This document shows positions 16,738 through 25,120 of a DNA stretch of 64,000 nucleotides, in pieces (within the stretch, counting starts at the first letter, position 1; each line of letters opens with the position of its first letter). The notes below the pieces were generated by a model. That model saw only the letters and a program-made list of their open reading frames with translations. It ran no database searches and was not told where the DNA came from. Both the position numbers and the translations under genes were made by a program. This DNA comes from Ectobacillus ponti (GTDB lineage: Bacteria; Bacillota; Bacilli; Bacillales; Bacillaceae_G): contig NZ_JANCLT010000005.1 of assembly GCF_024294785.1 (NCBI RefSeq), positions 286,652 to 350,651 on the forward strand, in the 5' to 3' direction.

Positions 16738-17441
16738 CGGCTTTCATGCAGCAGGTCTTGGCGTCTATCAACGTATAGTGTGCCATCCTGTTGCACTTCT
16801 GCATAAAACACATCTGCCAGGGACAGAATCCCGATTTGGCGCAACTGCTGCTCCAGCCACTCCTTTGTAATGTGCAGTCTGCCTGCATTTTCTTGGTTCA
16901 GTGTGCCGTCTGAAACAATTTCAAGTGCAACAGGAAGCACATGCTGCTTAATGCCGCTGATATGTATACTTGGCGCCGGAGCAGTCTCTTGATTTTCCTT
17001 TTTCACTACAGAAAGCTTGCCGTCCACCTCAAGAATGGCATAGGAAACATCAGAAAATGAAAACACATCCTTTTCCCGCAACAGCACAGTGAGAGCGTCA
17101 AGATCCAAGCGCAGCTTACGCAAGGCGCCTTCCAGTATCTTTCCGTCCTTCATTACGACTACAGGCTCTCCTTCCAACAGCTTTCTGGCTCCCCTGGATT
17201 TAATATGCAGGAACCCCATGGCAATAGTGACGATGCTCCAGCCAATCAAAGCCAGAAGCCCATCCCGTAGGTTAAGGCTGGGGTCTATCACTACAGCTCC
17301 CCCGATTGCGCCAAGCGTAATTGCCGAAACAAAATTAAAAAAGGTTAACTGGCTAATTTCTTTTCTCCCCATGATTCGCGTAAGTGCCAACAAAATCAAG
17401 AAGGTAAGAACGACTCTGGCGGCTAACTCGAATATATTCAT
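16734..17441 (-). CDS. DUF421 (YetF/YdfS family) membrane protein
   Basis: A 235-residue protein with three N-terminal membrane segments within the first 80 residues, then the conserved soluble DUF421 core: GEPVVVMKDGKILEGALRKL, DLDALTVLLREKDVFSFSDV and YAILEVDGKLSV. Proteins of this family occur in the inner membrane of Bacillus spores and have been linked with spore resistance. The gene sits at the edge of a spore cluster, which agrees. No clear promoter was found in 17442-17551. Confidence 0.85.
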   Translation of the reverse strand: MNIFELAARVVLTFLILLALTRIMGRKEISQLTFFNFVSAITLGAIGGAVVIDPSLNLRDGLLALIGWSIVTIAMGFLHIKSRGARKLLEGEPVVVMKDGKILEGALRKLRLDLDALTVLLREKDVFSFSDVSYAILEVDGKLSVVKKENQETAPAPSIHISGIKQHVLPVALEIVSDGTLNQENAGRLHITKEWLEQQLRQIGILSLADVFYAEVQQDGTLYVDRRQDLLHESR

Positions 17442-17551
17442 ACAAGCTGAAACCTGCCTTTCCTGCGGATTTAACCACCCTGTATCTTCATTTTGCTCTC
17501 TTTATCGCAAGACATGCGCAGCCTCTGCATAGATTTCCTGTTTAAAAACAG

Positions 17552-17591
17552 ATGAGAAGGGAGGGCGCAGGAAAGATGAGAAAATTCTCAT
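17552..17591 (+). promoter_or_regulatory. Half-site plus 16-bp inverted repeat upstream of the ugtP-like gene
   Basis: ATGAGAA (17552-17558) is followed 24 bases later by ATGAGAA-AA-TTCTCAT (17576-17591). A near-identical perfect palindrome with a half-site lies upstream of the response regulator gene (21302-21339). A common regulator is inferred. Confidence 0.5.
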
Positions 17592-17699
17592 GCTGTTTTC
17601 ATTCATTCTATGGCAAGAGGCTTTATGATAAGCATATACAAAAGAAATCCCGGACAGAGCAATATGCAATCAAGGTAGGGAAAGGCGGATGAGGGAAAG

Positions 17700-18821
17700 A
17701 TGAGACAGCCAAAGGTGTTATTGATTACTGCCAGCTTTGGAAACGGGCACAATCAGGTGTCACGTGTCCTAAAGCACGCTTTTGAAGAATTCGGCATCGG
17801 AAATGTAGAGGTTTGCGACTTATATGCGGAAGCCTATCCGCATTGGAATGAGATCGCAAAATTTCTTTACAAGCAGGCGTTTACGATTGGGCCTTCTTTG
17901 TACAAGAAGTTTTTTTATTTTATGGATAAACGGTATGGAACAACGGCCACCAAGTGGTACATGAGACTGGGTGAAAAGAAGCTGGAGCATATCCTTGAAG
18001 AAAAGAAGCCGGATATTATCATCACGACTTTCCCGGTCGGTACAGTGCCGGAGCTCCGCAAAACAAAATCGTATAAGTTTCAGCTGTATACGGTGGTGAC
18101 GGATTATTGTCTGCACCGTACCTGGGTACACGAGGAGATAGATAGATATTATGTGGCGACGGAAGCGGTAAAGCAGAAGCTATGTATGAATGGAGTGCCA
18201 GCGGAAAATATTCGAGTCAGCGGCATTCCCATCCGCAAAGAATTTGAATATGCCCGCAGCCGCAGCCGTATTATGGAGAAATATAAGATTTCCCCTGATT
18301 ATAAAAAGGTGCTGATTGTGGCCGGAGCGCAGGGAGTTGTCAAGCATATTGGATGGATTGCGGAACGGTTATTGGAGGACCCTGCCGTACAGCTGCTGAT
18401 TGTATGCGGGCGCAATGAAAAGCTGTACCAGCAGCTGGCGGTGCTGCAGCCATTCTATGGCAGCCGATTGCAGGTGTTTGCCTATGTGGAGAAGATCCAT
18501 GAGCTGTATGAGGCGGCAGATATCATGATTACAAAGCCGGGGGGCATCACCTTGTCCGAAGCAGTGGCCAAGAAGCTGCCGACCGTATTATATAAGCCTG
18601 TGCCGGGACAGGAGCAGGAGAATTCCGTATTCTTCAATCAGGCGGGAGCAGCAGTTGTGCTGCGGAATAAAGAAGAAGTGGTAAGAGAAACTCTATCGCT
18701 TCTGCATCATACAAATAGATTGCAAAACATGAAATATGCTTTAGAGGACTTGCATAAGGCGGGCAGCTCTGTCCTCATTACATCGGACATCCTGCAGTTC
18801 TTTCGGCATGCCCATGTATAA
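17700..18821 (+). CDS. ugtP: Processive diacylglycerol glucosyltransferase-like enzyme (UgtP/YpfP)
   Basis: A 373-residue GT28 glycosyltransferase of the MGDG-synthase type. Seen are the N-terminal LLITASFGNGHNQVSRVL that binds lipid substrate, TVVTDYCLHRTWVHEEIDRYYVA in the middle, VSGIPIRKEF, and the UDP-sugar site ITKPGGITLSEAVAKKLPTV with KPVPGQEQEN. This agrees closely with B. subtilis UgtP, which makes glucolipid anchors for lipoteichoic acid at the membrane. A further paralog elsewhere cannot be excluded. The ATG at 17700 has GAGGGAAAG just upstream. The palindrome 110 bases upstream suggests control together with the two-component system at 19131-21202. Confidence 0.82.
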   Translation: MRQPKVLLITASFGNGHNQVSRVLKHAFEEFGIGNVEVCDLYAEAYPHWNEIAKFLYKQAFTIGPSLYKKFFYFMDKRYGTTATKWYMRLGEKKLEHILEEKKPDIIITTFPVGTVPELRKTKSYKFQLYTVVTDYCLHRTWVHEEIDRYYVATEAVKQKLCMNGVPAENIRVSGIPIRKEFEYARSRSRIMEKYKISPDYKKVLIVAGAQGVVKHIGWIAERLLEDPAVQLLIVCGRNEKLYQQLAVLQPFYGSRLQVFAYVEKIHELYEAADIMITKPGGITLSEAVAKKLPTVLYKPVPGQEQENSVFFNQAGAAVVLRNKEEVVRETLSLLHHTNRLQNMKYALEDLHKAGSSVLITSDILQFFRHAHV

Positions 18822-18839
18822 AGCAGTCTATGCGGAAAG

Positions 18840-18873
18840 ATGAAGTCATCTGGAGTGGGTGGCTTCATTTTTA
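18840..18873 (+). terminator. Terminator of the ugtP-like gene
   Basis: ATGAAG (18840-18845) and CTTCAT (18863-18868) with inner CATC/GGTG pairing are followed by a T run. The stretch 18874-19112 holds no supportable gene. Confidence 0.75.
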
Positions 18874-19112
18874 TTGGCAAAGGCTTTATTGCTGCGTGCA
18901 TACAGGGAAGTGCTTCCTCCTTTGCGGGCAGCAAGCTTTTAGAAAAGGGTTGTTGTCTGTACCGGCACAGGAGATTTGCACGGCTGCACGTGCATCAGCA
19001 GGCTATCAGGCGCTTCCATCTCGAATTTTACAGTTGCACAAACGGGAGGGTTTGATGAACCGCTTAAATTGCTCCCATATCTGTCAAAGTGGAGGTGGTG
19101 CGCATGATGAGA

Positions 19113-19140
19113 GGGCATCTGACGGATTCATCAGATGCCC
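19113..19140 (-). terminator. Stem-loop at the end of the histidine kinase gene
   Basis: GGGCATCTGA pairs with TCAGATGCCC. The hairpin overlaps the kinase stop codon (19131-19133). The T tail on the minus strand is weak. Confidence 0.55.
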
Positions 19141-20531
19141 GTATAAGCAGGGAAGGTGAGAGATACAGTTGTGCCTGCTCCCTCAGTGCTTCGCAGTGAA
19201 ATCGTTCCGCTGTATGCCTCAACAAGACGTTTGGCGATGGCAAGGCCAAGCCCATTGCCGCCCAGCTTGCGTGAACGGGCTTTGTCAACCCGGTAGAAGC
19301 GATTGAGCACAAAGGGCAGATCCTCAGCCGGTATCCCCATTCCCCGATCCTCGACATGAATAGCTATCATTCCATCCTCCTTTGCAGTACGAACTGCAAT
19401 GCTTGGCTGCTCTGTCGGGGAGTACTTGATGGCATTGTCCAGGAGAATGATGAGAGTCTGCTCCAGATAGCGTGCCGGCATGGCAATCCGGGCATCCTCC
19501 GGAAAAAGCTGCTGCTGCAGGGAAATATGCGGGTGCAGCACTTGAAAGTGGTTGGAGACAAGTGTTGCCACCTCATTGACCAGAGAAGGCTCCAGTCCTT
19601 CTGCCGGCAGCTGTTCTGACTCAGCTCTTGAGAGTGTCAGCAGCTCTGCCACAAGCGCATTCAAGCGTTCCACTTCCTTCAAGCTGGCCTGCAAGGACTT
19701 CTCAAGCACCTCCGGATCGCGTTTTCCCCACCGGTTCAGCATGGACAGATGGCCTTGAATAATGGTGAGCGGTGTCCGCAATTCGTGGGATGCATCCTCA
19801 ATAAATTGCTTTTGCTGGACAAAGGATTGCTCCAGGTCATCCATCACTTCATTGAACAATATGCCAAGCTGGGCGATTTCATCCTTGCTGTCCGGAACAG
19901 GAACACGCTCCTTCATGCCATTTTTCCGAATGCGATGCATGGTATCTGTTACAACCTGTATTTTGCTTAGCAGCTGCCTGGCGATAAAGGTGCCGCCAAA
20001 AAAGCTCAGCACGAGTCCGCCCGCACCGGCGGCAAGCATAATGCCAAAGATCATATCCATAAATTTTTCGAAAATATCCATCACCTGCATGACTTCAATC
20101 GTGCCGGTAAACGAAGGGGTTTTGACGGGTGTGCGTACGATGAGGGCCTTATCTTCCCAATGCTCCGTGGCGGCCGAGCCCTCTTCCCGCGCCAGGCCCT
20201 TGGGTATTTCGCGGCTGGCAGAAGCAAGCACATTGCCGTTTTTGTCCAGAATCCGGATGAGCTGATGCTTCTCGGCTATCCCCTGCAAAAAGGCAGTGAT
20301 ACTGGCGGCATTTTGCGGGGAAAAGTCCATTTTGGGGTTAGCAATGTAGGCTTCAACCCCCTTGGCATAATGTTCCAGCTGCGCTGTCTCGTATTTGTCA
20401 GTCCAATGGTCCATAATGATGTATTGGACAACACTATAGGAGGCAACCAGCACAAAAATGAGAGCGGTTGACCATAATGTCAGCTTCCACTTAATCGGTA
20501 TGCTTTGCAGTAGGCTTCGCAGATGACTCAT
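19131..20531 (-). CDS. Sensor histidine kinase, ArlS/YkoH-like
   Basis: A 466-residue membrane sensor. TM1 (about 19-39) and TM2 (about 160-182) enclose an extracellular domain of about 120 residues. A HAMP linker follows, then the phosphoacceptor site FIEDASHELRTPLTIIQGHL, the N box LLDNAIKYSP, and the G boxes EDRGMGIPAED and GGNGLGLAIAKRLV. The region around RWGKRDPEVLEKSL is strikingly like staphylococcal ArlS. Its ATG overlaps the stop of the response regulator (ATGA). The signal is unknown. Confidence 0.88.
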   Translation of the reverse strand: MSHLRSLLQSIPIKWKLTLWSTALIFVLVASYSVVQYIIMDHWTDKYETAQLEHYAKGVEAYIANPKMDFSPQNAASITAFLQGIAEKHQLIRILDKNGNVLASASREIPKGLAREEGSAATEHWEDKALIVRTPVKTPSFTGTIEVMQVMDIFEKFMDMIFGIMLAAGAGGLVLSFFGGTFIARQLLSKIQVVTDTMHRIRKNGMKERVPVPDSKDEIAQLGILFNEVMDDLEQSFVQQKQFIEDASHELRTPLTIIQGHLSMLNRWGKRDPEVLEKSLQASLKEVERLNALVAELLTLSRAESEQLPAEGLEPSLVNEVATLVSNHFQVLHPHISLQQQLFPEDARIAMPARYLEQTLIILLDNAIKYSPTEQPSIAVRTAKEDGMIAIHVEDRGMGIPAEDLPFVLNRFYRVDKARSRKLGGNGLGLAIAKRLVEAYSGTISLRSTEGAGTTVSLTFPAYTGI

Positions 20532-21202
20532 CGCATGACATATCCTGCGCCGCGGATGGTTTGAATATACTTGTCTTTGTCGGAATCATGCAGTTTATTG
20601 CGCAGATAGCGCACATATACATCAACAACGTTCGTCTCAACAGCAGAATCATAGCCCCATACGTGTTCAAGCAAGATATCCCGCGTGAGCACACGGTTTA
20701 CATTTCTCATAAACATGACCAATAACTCAAACTCCTTATTCGTCAGTTCAACCGCAGAGGGTCCCTTTTTCAGGATTCGCGATTCAACGTCCAATTCTAA
20801 ATCCTTAAAGGACAGTACAAGCTTTTTTTCTTCTTTTTGTTTTTGTTCTCTCCTGGCGATCACCCGCATGCGGGCAAGCAACTCTTCAATGGCAAAAGGC
20901 TTGGCTACATAATCGTCGGCCCCGCTGTCCAAGCCGGTGACACGGTCCATTACACTGTCACGGGCTGTGAGCATAATAATCGGGGTATCCTTCGCAGCGC
21001 GCAGCCGGCGGCAGACCTCCAAGCCGTTGAGGCCCGGGAGCATGAGGTCCAGTAAAATGAGGTCATAGTCTTGCTGCAGCGCAGCTTCCAGGCCAGCGCG
21101 CCCGTCGTGTACAACATCCACAGCGTAGCCTTCATATCTAAGCTCCAATATAAGGAAGTCTGCCAAGCTTTCTTCATCCTCCACAATCAAGATGTGCTGC
21201 AT
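20528..21202 (-). CDS. OmpR/PhoB family response regulator, ArlR/YkoG-like
   Basis: A 224-residue protein. The receiver domain has the acidic pair in VEDEE, the phosphoacceptor Asp52 in LLDLMLPG, the Thr switch in MLTARDS, and Lys in VAKPF. The C-terminal winged helix carries LTNKEFELLVMF, RVLTRDILLEHVWG and VVDVYVRYLRNKL. The ATG at 21202 has AAGGAGGG upstream. It is the first gene of the two-component operon. A perfect 16-bp palindrome at 21324-21339 lies about 120 bases upstream of the start, so autoregulation is plausible. Confidence 0.9.
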   Translation of the reverse strand: MQHILIVEDEESLADFLILELRYEGYAVDVVHDGRAGLEAALQQDYDLILLDLMLPGLNGLEVCRRLRAAKDTPIIMLTARDSVMDRVTGLDSGADDYVAKPFAIEELLARMRVIARREQKQKEEKKLVLSFKDLELDVESRILKKGPSAVELTNKEFELLVMFMRNVNRVLTRDILLEHVWGYDSAVETNVVDVYVRYLRNKLHDSDKDKYIQTIRGAGYVMR

Positions 21203-21301
21203 CTGTAATCCCTCCTTGCTGTCATGAAAGGAACCGGGCAAACAGCTCTTCATGTTTTTTTCTATTTTACAAGCATCACATGAAATGAAGCAAAAGAATG
21301 C

Positions 21302-21339
21302 GTGAGAACAGGATGATAAGGGAATGAGAAATTTCTCAT
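21302..21339 (-). promoter_or_regulatory. Half-site plus perfect 16-bp palindrome upstream of the response regulator
   Basis: ATGAGAAATTTCTCAT (21324-21339) is a perfect palindrome. A GTGAGAA half-site starts at 21302, 22 bases away. It matches the element at 17552-17591 in both sequence and arrangement. Confidence 0.5.
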
Positions 21340-21360
21340 TTCATTGCTTGGGCCATTGCA

Positions 21361-21395
21361 AACAGGATGCCCCGCATCTTGCAGGGCATCCTGTT
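21361..21395 (-). terminator. Terminator of the RND transporter gene
   Basis: AACAGGATGCCC (21361-21372) pairs with GGGCATCCTGTT (21384-21395). On the minus strand it starts three bases past the stop codon and is followed by TTTG. Confidence 0.8.
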
Positions 21396-21398
21396 CTG

Positions 21399-24300
21399 TT
21401 ATGCTGCGTCATTCATGGCTGCTTCGCGTTTTCGATCTTTCCGGTGCAAAAGCTCATAGACAACCGGAACAACAATCAGCGTCAGCAGGGTGGAAGTGGT
21501 CAACCCGCCAATTACGACGATGGCCAATGACTGTGAAAGCAGGGCGCCTTCAGATAAGCCGAAGGACATCGGCAGCAGGGCACACACCGTGGCAATGGCA
21601 GTCATCAGGATCGGGCGCAGACGGGTGGAGCCTGCTTCAATCAGGGCATCGCGGATGCCCATTCCGTTTTTGCGCTGCTGCTGCACACGGTCAATGAGCA
21701 CAATTGCGTTTGTTACTACGATGCCGACAAGCATCAGAGCGCCGATCATGGCCGGCATGTCAAGCACCTTGTGGGTGAGGAACAAACCAACCAGACCGCC
21801 AATGATGGCCAACGGCAGGGAGAACAGAATCGCAAATGGCGCCCGTGCGCCGCCAAAAGCGATGACCATGACGAGGTATACTGCTCCGATGGCTACAAGC
21901 AGGGCCATGCCAAGCTGGGAGAAGCCCTCATTCATTTGCTGCGTCGCTCCGCCAATGGAGGCCTTCACGCCGCTTGGGAGCTTGGCCGCATTCAGCTTTT
22001 GCGTCACGTCCTTTGTAATGGCGCCTACATTATTTGTTTTCGCTGCCAGTGTGATTGTTGCATATTGGTCGCCGTCCTTCTCTTGGATGCTGACAGGACC
22101 CTGCACTTCCTTCACATCTGCCACATCAGAGAGGGCAATTGTTTTGCCCATCGGTGTCTTCAGCTGCAGGCCGGAAATATCTTCAAGCTTTGTCGGCGCG
22201 TCCAGCTTCAGGCCCAGGTTGACGTTTACTTCATCCTTGCCGATTTTGAAAGAAGTCACCTTCTGCTCTGTCAGCAGCTCCCGGATGGAGCCCATGATTT
22301 GCGCTGCAGACACCCCTTGCTGGGCAGCGGCATCCTGCTTGACTTTAATGTCAATCTGCGGCTTTTCTTCGCTGAGATTGTTCTTGATATCTCCAACGTT
22401 TTTAACATCCTTGAATTGCTTCATCAGGGTGTCCGTGGCAGCCTTCACATCATCGAGCTTGGAGCCGGTGACAGTGACTTCCACATTGTTGCTGGTGCCG
22501 CCATTTGTGTTTGTTTTGGATACTTCAATTTTTTCCTTGCCGGTAATCAGCGGCTTCACATCGTTCTGCAGTTGCTTTACGACTGCTGCTGTATCCGCAT
22601 CCTCCTTCAGCTGGATAAAGATGCTTCCGGAGTTGGAGCCGGTGATGGCGCCGCTTGTATTCAGAGAGCCTTTTGCTGAGCCGATGCTCGTTTGATAGAA
22701 GCTGATGCTCTTTTCCTTCGTAAGCAGGGCCTCTACCTTTCTGACACCTTCGTCAGTTGCCTTCAGTGTCGTACCGCTTGGGTATGTTACATTCACGGAT
22801 ACGTACTTCTCCTTGGACTCCGGAATGAAGCCCGTACCGATAAACGGAACGAGGGCAAAGCTGCCGACCAACATGAGCAAGGAAATCAGAGACACCATCA
22901 GCTTATGGTTCAGCGCCCAGCGCAACACGCGCTGATACAGTTCCACGCTGCGTCCTGTTCCTTCTTCTTCGTGCTTCAGGTTTTTCTGCTTCAGCAGGAA
23001 CAGTTTGGCAAGCAGCGGCACGATGGTCACTGCCACAATGAGCGATGCCAGAAGCGAGAACACGACTGTCAAAGCGAATGGCAGGAAAATTTTACCGATA
23101 ATGCCGCTCACGAAACCAAGGGGCAGGAACACTGCCATGGTCGTCAGCGTGCTGGATGTAATCGCTGCCGCGACCTCTTTCACGCCAACCAAAATGACAT
23201 TGGTAGGGCGCTCTTTGGATTGTGTGATATGGCGGTACGTATTTTCAATGACAACGATACTGTCATCCACAACCCGCCCTACGGCAACCGCAAGGCCGCC
23301 CAGTGTCATCACGTTCAGCGTGATGTTGAATTGCTTCAGGAACAGCATTGCAATCAAAATGGAAAGCGGAATGGAAATGACTGAAATTAAGGTGGAGCGT
23401 ACGTTGCGCAGGAACAGCAAAATTACGACGCAGGCAAAAATCGCACCGAGCAGCCCTTCTTTTAGCATGCCATTGATGGATTGCTTGACCGCAACGGATT
23501 GGTCAAAGACAACTGTCAAATCTGTGCCCTTTGGCAGCTGGGCTTTCAGCTTATCCAGCTGGTCTTTTACAGCCTGTGCTGCATCTACCGTATTTGCATC
23601 CTGTGTTTTCACGATATCCAAGACGACACTCGGTGCCCCGTTTGTGCGGGAAACCGCAGTCGCTTCCTCGCTGCCGGAGGTGACTTCGGCAATGTCCTTC
23701 AACGCCACCAGCTGGATGGACTGGTCAGTGGAGGCGGAAGAATTGCCCGGTGCCGCAGCCTTTGCCGGCTGCTTCGCCGGCGCGCCTTGCGCCGTTTGGG
23801 CCTTGCTCATGGCCTCCTGGATGGCTTTCAGCTTTTCCTGCATGGAAGCCAGCGCCGTTTGGCCGATTTGAATCTGCTGTGTCAGCTGGGCGATGGTTGC
23901 CTGTGCTTTTGTTTTTTCCTCAGCAGTTGCCATCGGGTTTGCCAGCACCATGTTTTGCTGCGCGAGTGCCAGCTTGGCATCGCTCAGCTGGCTTTGTGTT
24001 TGGCTGATGGCGGCAACAAGCTGAATTTGGCCATTCAGCGCCTGGTTCATGCCAGCCATGCCTTGTCCAAGCTGTCCGACTGCCTGGCCGATTTGTCCGA
24101 CTGCCTGCCCGAGATTGGCCATGCCCTGGCCAATTTGGGAGAAGCTGCTTGTCATCGCCTTTTGCGTATCCGGGAAAACCGGAATCATCAGGTTTTTCAC
24201 ATCATCAACGGAGGTGATTTTACCGGATAGGCGCACGGGCTTCGACTGATCGCCGATGTTCAGCGACGTAATCGGGAAGGACAGGTTATTGCCCTGCAGC

Positions 24301-24914
24301 TGCTGTTGCACCTGTGTCAGGGTCAGTCCTTTTTCCTTCAGCTTGTCCGGCAGCAGGCGCACATACACGCCGCTGTCCTTTTGGGTGGAGACGTTCACCT
24401 GCCCGACGCCGGCGACTGTTGTCAGGTTTGGCAGGATGTTGGCGCGCACCTGCTGCTCCAAGTCTGCATCTGACAGATTTTTGTTGGATAAAGAGACCTT
24501 CAAGATTGGGAAGGAGCCAAAGCTGATCCGTGTGATTTGGGGATCAACCACACCGTCCGGAAGCTTGACCTTCTTTACAGCATCCTCAATCTTGCTTTTC
24601 GCCGCGTCCAAATCGGCGGAGAAATCAAACTGTGCGACAATTGCGGAAATATTGTCCGTGGATGTGGTGTTTACATCCTTTAACCCGGGAATGCCGGACA
24701 ATGCCTTCGCAAGCGGTTCGGAAACCAAATCGCGCACATCTGCCGGTGCTGCACCCGGATAGGGGGTAATGACAGCAATGATCGGGATATTCACATCGGG
24801 CATCGTTTCCTTCTTCAAGCCCAATGCGGAATATGTCCCGCCGGCGGCGATCAGCAGCGTAATAATTAAAATTGCCGCTGTATTGCGTAGGGAGAATCTG
24901 GTTAACCAGTTCAT
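21399..24914 (-). CDS. RND efflux transporter, SwrC/YerP-like, with coiled-coil insertion
   Basis: A 1171-residue inner-membrane pump of the AcrB fold. TM1 is near residues 12-32, and the TM4 signature has the proton-relay pair in VGRVVDDSIVVIEN. The second half repeats the fold (LVGIVVTNAIVLIDRVQ). The start at 24914 follows CAGGAGG. Residues about 250-398 (plus 23721-24167) form an extra segment: repeated GQAVGQIGQAVGQLGQGM followed by a Gln/Ala coiled coil and an Ala/Pro linker. It lies where AcrB has the end of its docking subdomain. Most AcrB-like pumps have about 1050 residues. The divergent TetR gene matches the yerO-yerP pairing, so surfactant or biocide export is likely. Confidence 0.88.
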   Translation of the reverse strand: MNWLTRFSLRNTAAILIITLLIAAGGTYSALGLKKETMPDVNIPIIAVITPYPGAAPADVRDLVSEPLAKALSGIPGLKDVNTTSTDNISAIVAQFDFSADLDAAKSKIEDAVKKVKLPDGVVDPQITRISFGSFPILKVSLSNKNLSDADLEQQVRANILPNLTTVAGVGQVNVSTQKDSGVYVRLLPDKLKEKGLTLTQVQQQLQGNNLSFPITSLNIGDQSKPVRLSGKITSVDDVKNLMIPVFPDTQKAMTSSFSQIGQGMANLGQAVGQIGQAVGQLGQGMAGMNQALNGQIQLVAAISQTQSQLSDAKLALAQQNMVLANPMATAEEKTKAQATIAQLTQQIQIGQTALASMQEKLKAIQEAMSKAQTAQGAPAKQPAKAAAPGNSSASTDQSIQLVALKDIAEVTSGSEEATAVSRTNGAPSVVLDIVKTQDANTVDAAQAVKDQLDKLKAQLPKGTDLTVVFDQSVAVKQSINGMLKEGLLGAIFACVVILLFLRNVRSTLISVISIPLSILIAMLFLKQFNITLNVMTLGGLAVAVGRVVDDSIVVIENTYRHITQSKERPTNVILVGVKEVAAAITSSTLTTMAVFLPLGFVSGIIGKIFLPFALTVVFSLLASLIVAVTIVPLLAKLFLLKQKNLKHEEEGTGRSVELYQRVLRWALNHKLMVSLISLLMLVGSFALVPFIGTGFIPESKEKYVSVNVTYPSGTTLKATDEGVRKVEALLTKEKSISFYQTSIGSAKGSLNTSGAITGSNSGSIFIQLKEDADTAAVVKQLQNDVKPLITGKEKIEVSKTNTNGGTSNNVEVTVTGSKLDDVKAATDTLMKQFKDVKNVGDIKNNLSEEKPQIDIKVKQDAAAQQGVSAAQIMGSIRELLTEQKVTSFKIGKDEVNVNLGLKLDAPTKLEDISGLQLKTPMGKTIALSDVADVKEVQGPVSIQEKDGDQYATITLAAKTNNVGAITKDVTQKLNAAKLPSGVKASIGGATQQMNEGFSQLGMALLVAIGAVYLVMVIAFGGARAPFAILFSLPLAIIGGLVGLFLTHKVLDMPAMIGALMLVGIVVTNAIVLIDRVQQQRKNGMGIRDALIEAGSTRLRPILMTAIATVCALLPMSFGLSEGALLSQSLAIVVIGGLTTSTLLTLIVVPVVYELLHRKDRKREAAMNDAA

Positions 24915-24944
24915 GAGAACCTCCTGTTTCAATTGAGATACGCT

Positions 24945-24994
24945 TGACCGATTGGTCATATAGCTACTATAAAGGTACGTTTCTCTGTTTGCAA
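24945..24994 (-). promoter_or_regulatory. Promoter and TetR operator of the RND gene
   Basis: On the minus strand TTGCAA (plus 24989-24994) and TATAGT (plus 24966-24971) are 17 bases apart. A perfect inverted repeat TGACC-GATT-GGTCA (24945-24958) lies just downstream of the -10, in position to block transcription. Confidence 0.75.
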
Positions 24995-25044
24995 CAAATA
25001 AGATTTACAGGCCAGCTAACAATTATGCTGGTCAGATTGCAGAT

Positions 25045-25096
25045 TTGCGCAAGGGGGGCCGCTCCGCTACAATAGAAAGAAATGACTGAGTGGTCA
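25045..25096 (+). promoter_or_regulatory. Promoter and operator of the TetR regulator gene
   Basis: TTGCGC (25045-25050) and TACAAT (25068-25073) are 17 bases apart. The operator TGACT-GAGT-GGTCA (25083-25096) differs by one base from a perfect copy of the one at 24945-24958. Confidence 0.75.
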
Positions 25097-25120
25097 CGAC
25101 GCGAAGGAAGGGAGCGGCGG

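Noticed and set aside
18874-19158. Short plus-strand frames after the ugtP-like gene, among them a 34-codon one at about 19054 with GGGAGGG upstream
   Set aside because: The product is polar without family-like features and runs into the terminator hairpin and the end of the convergent kinase gene.
21490-22695. A 401-codon frame antisense to the RND gene
   Set aside because: It lies wholly opposite a well-supported transporter gene, lacks a ribosome site and encodes a composition typical of antisense frames in GC-rich third positions. Similar long antisense frames at 22692-23384, 23005-23871, 42650-43210 and 40728-41624 were rejected for the same reason.
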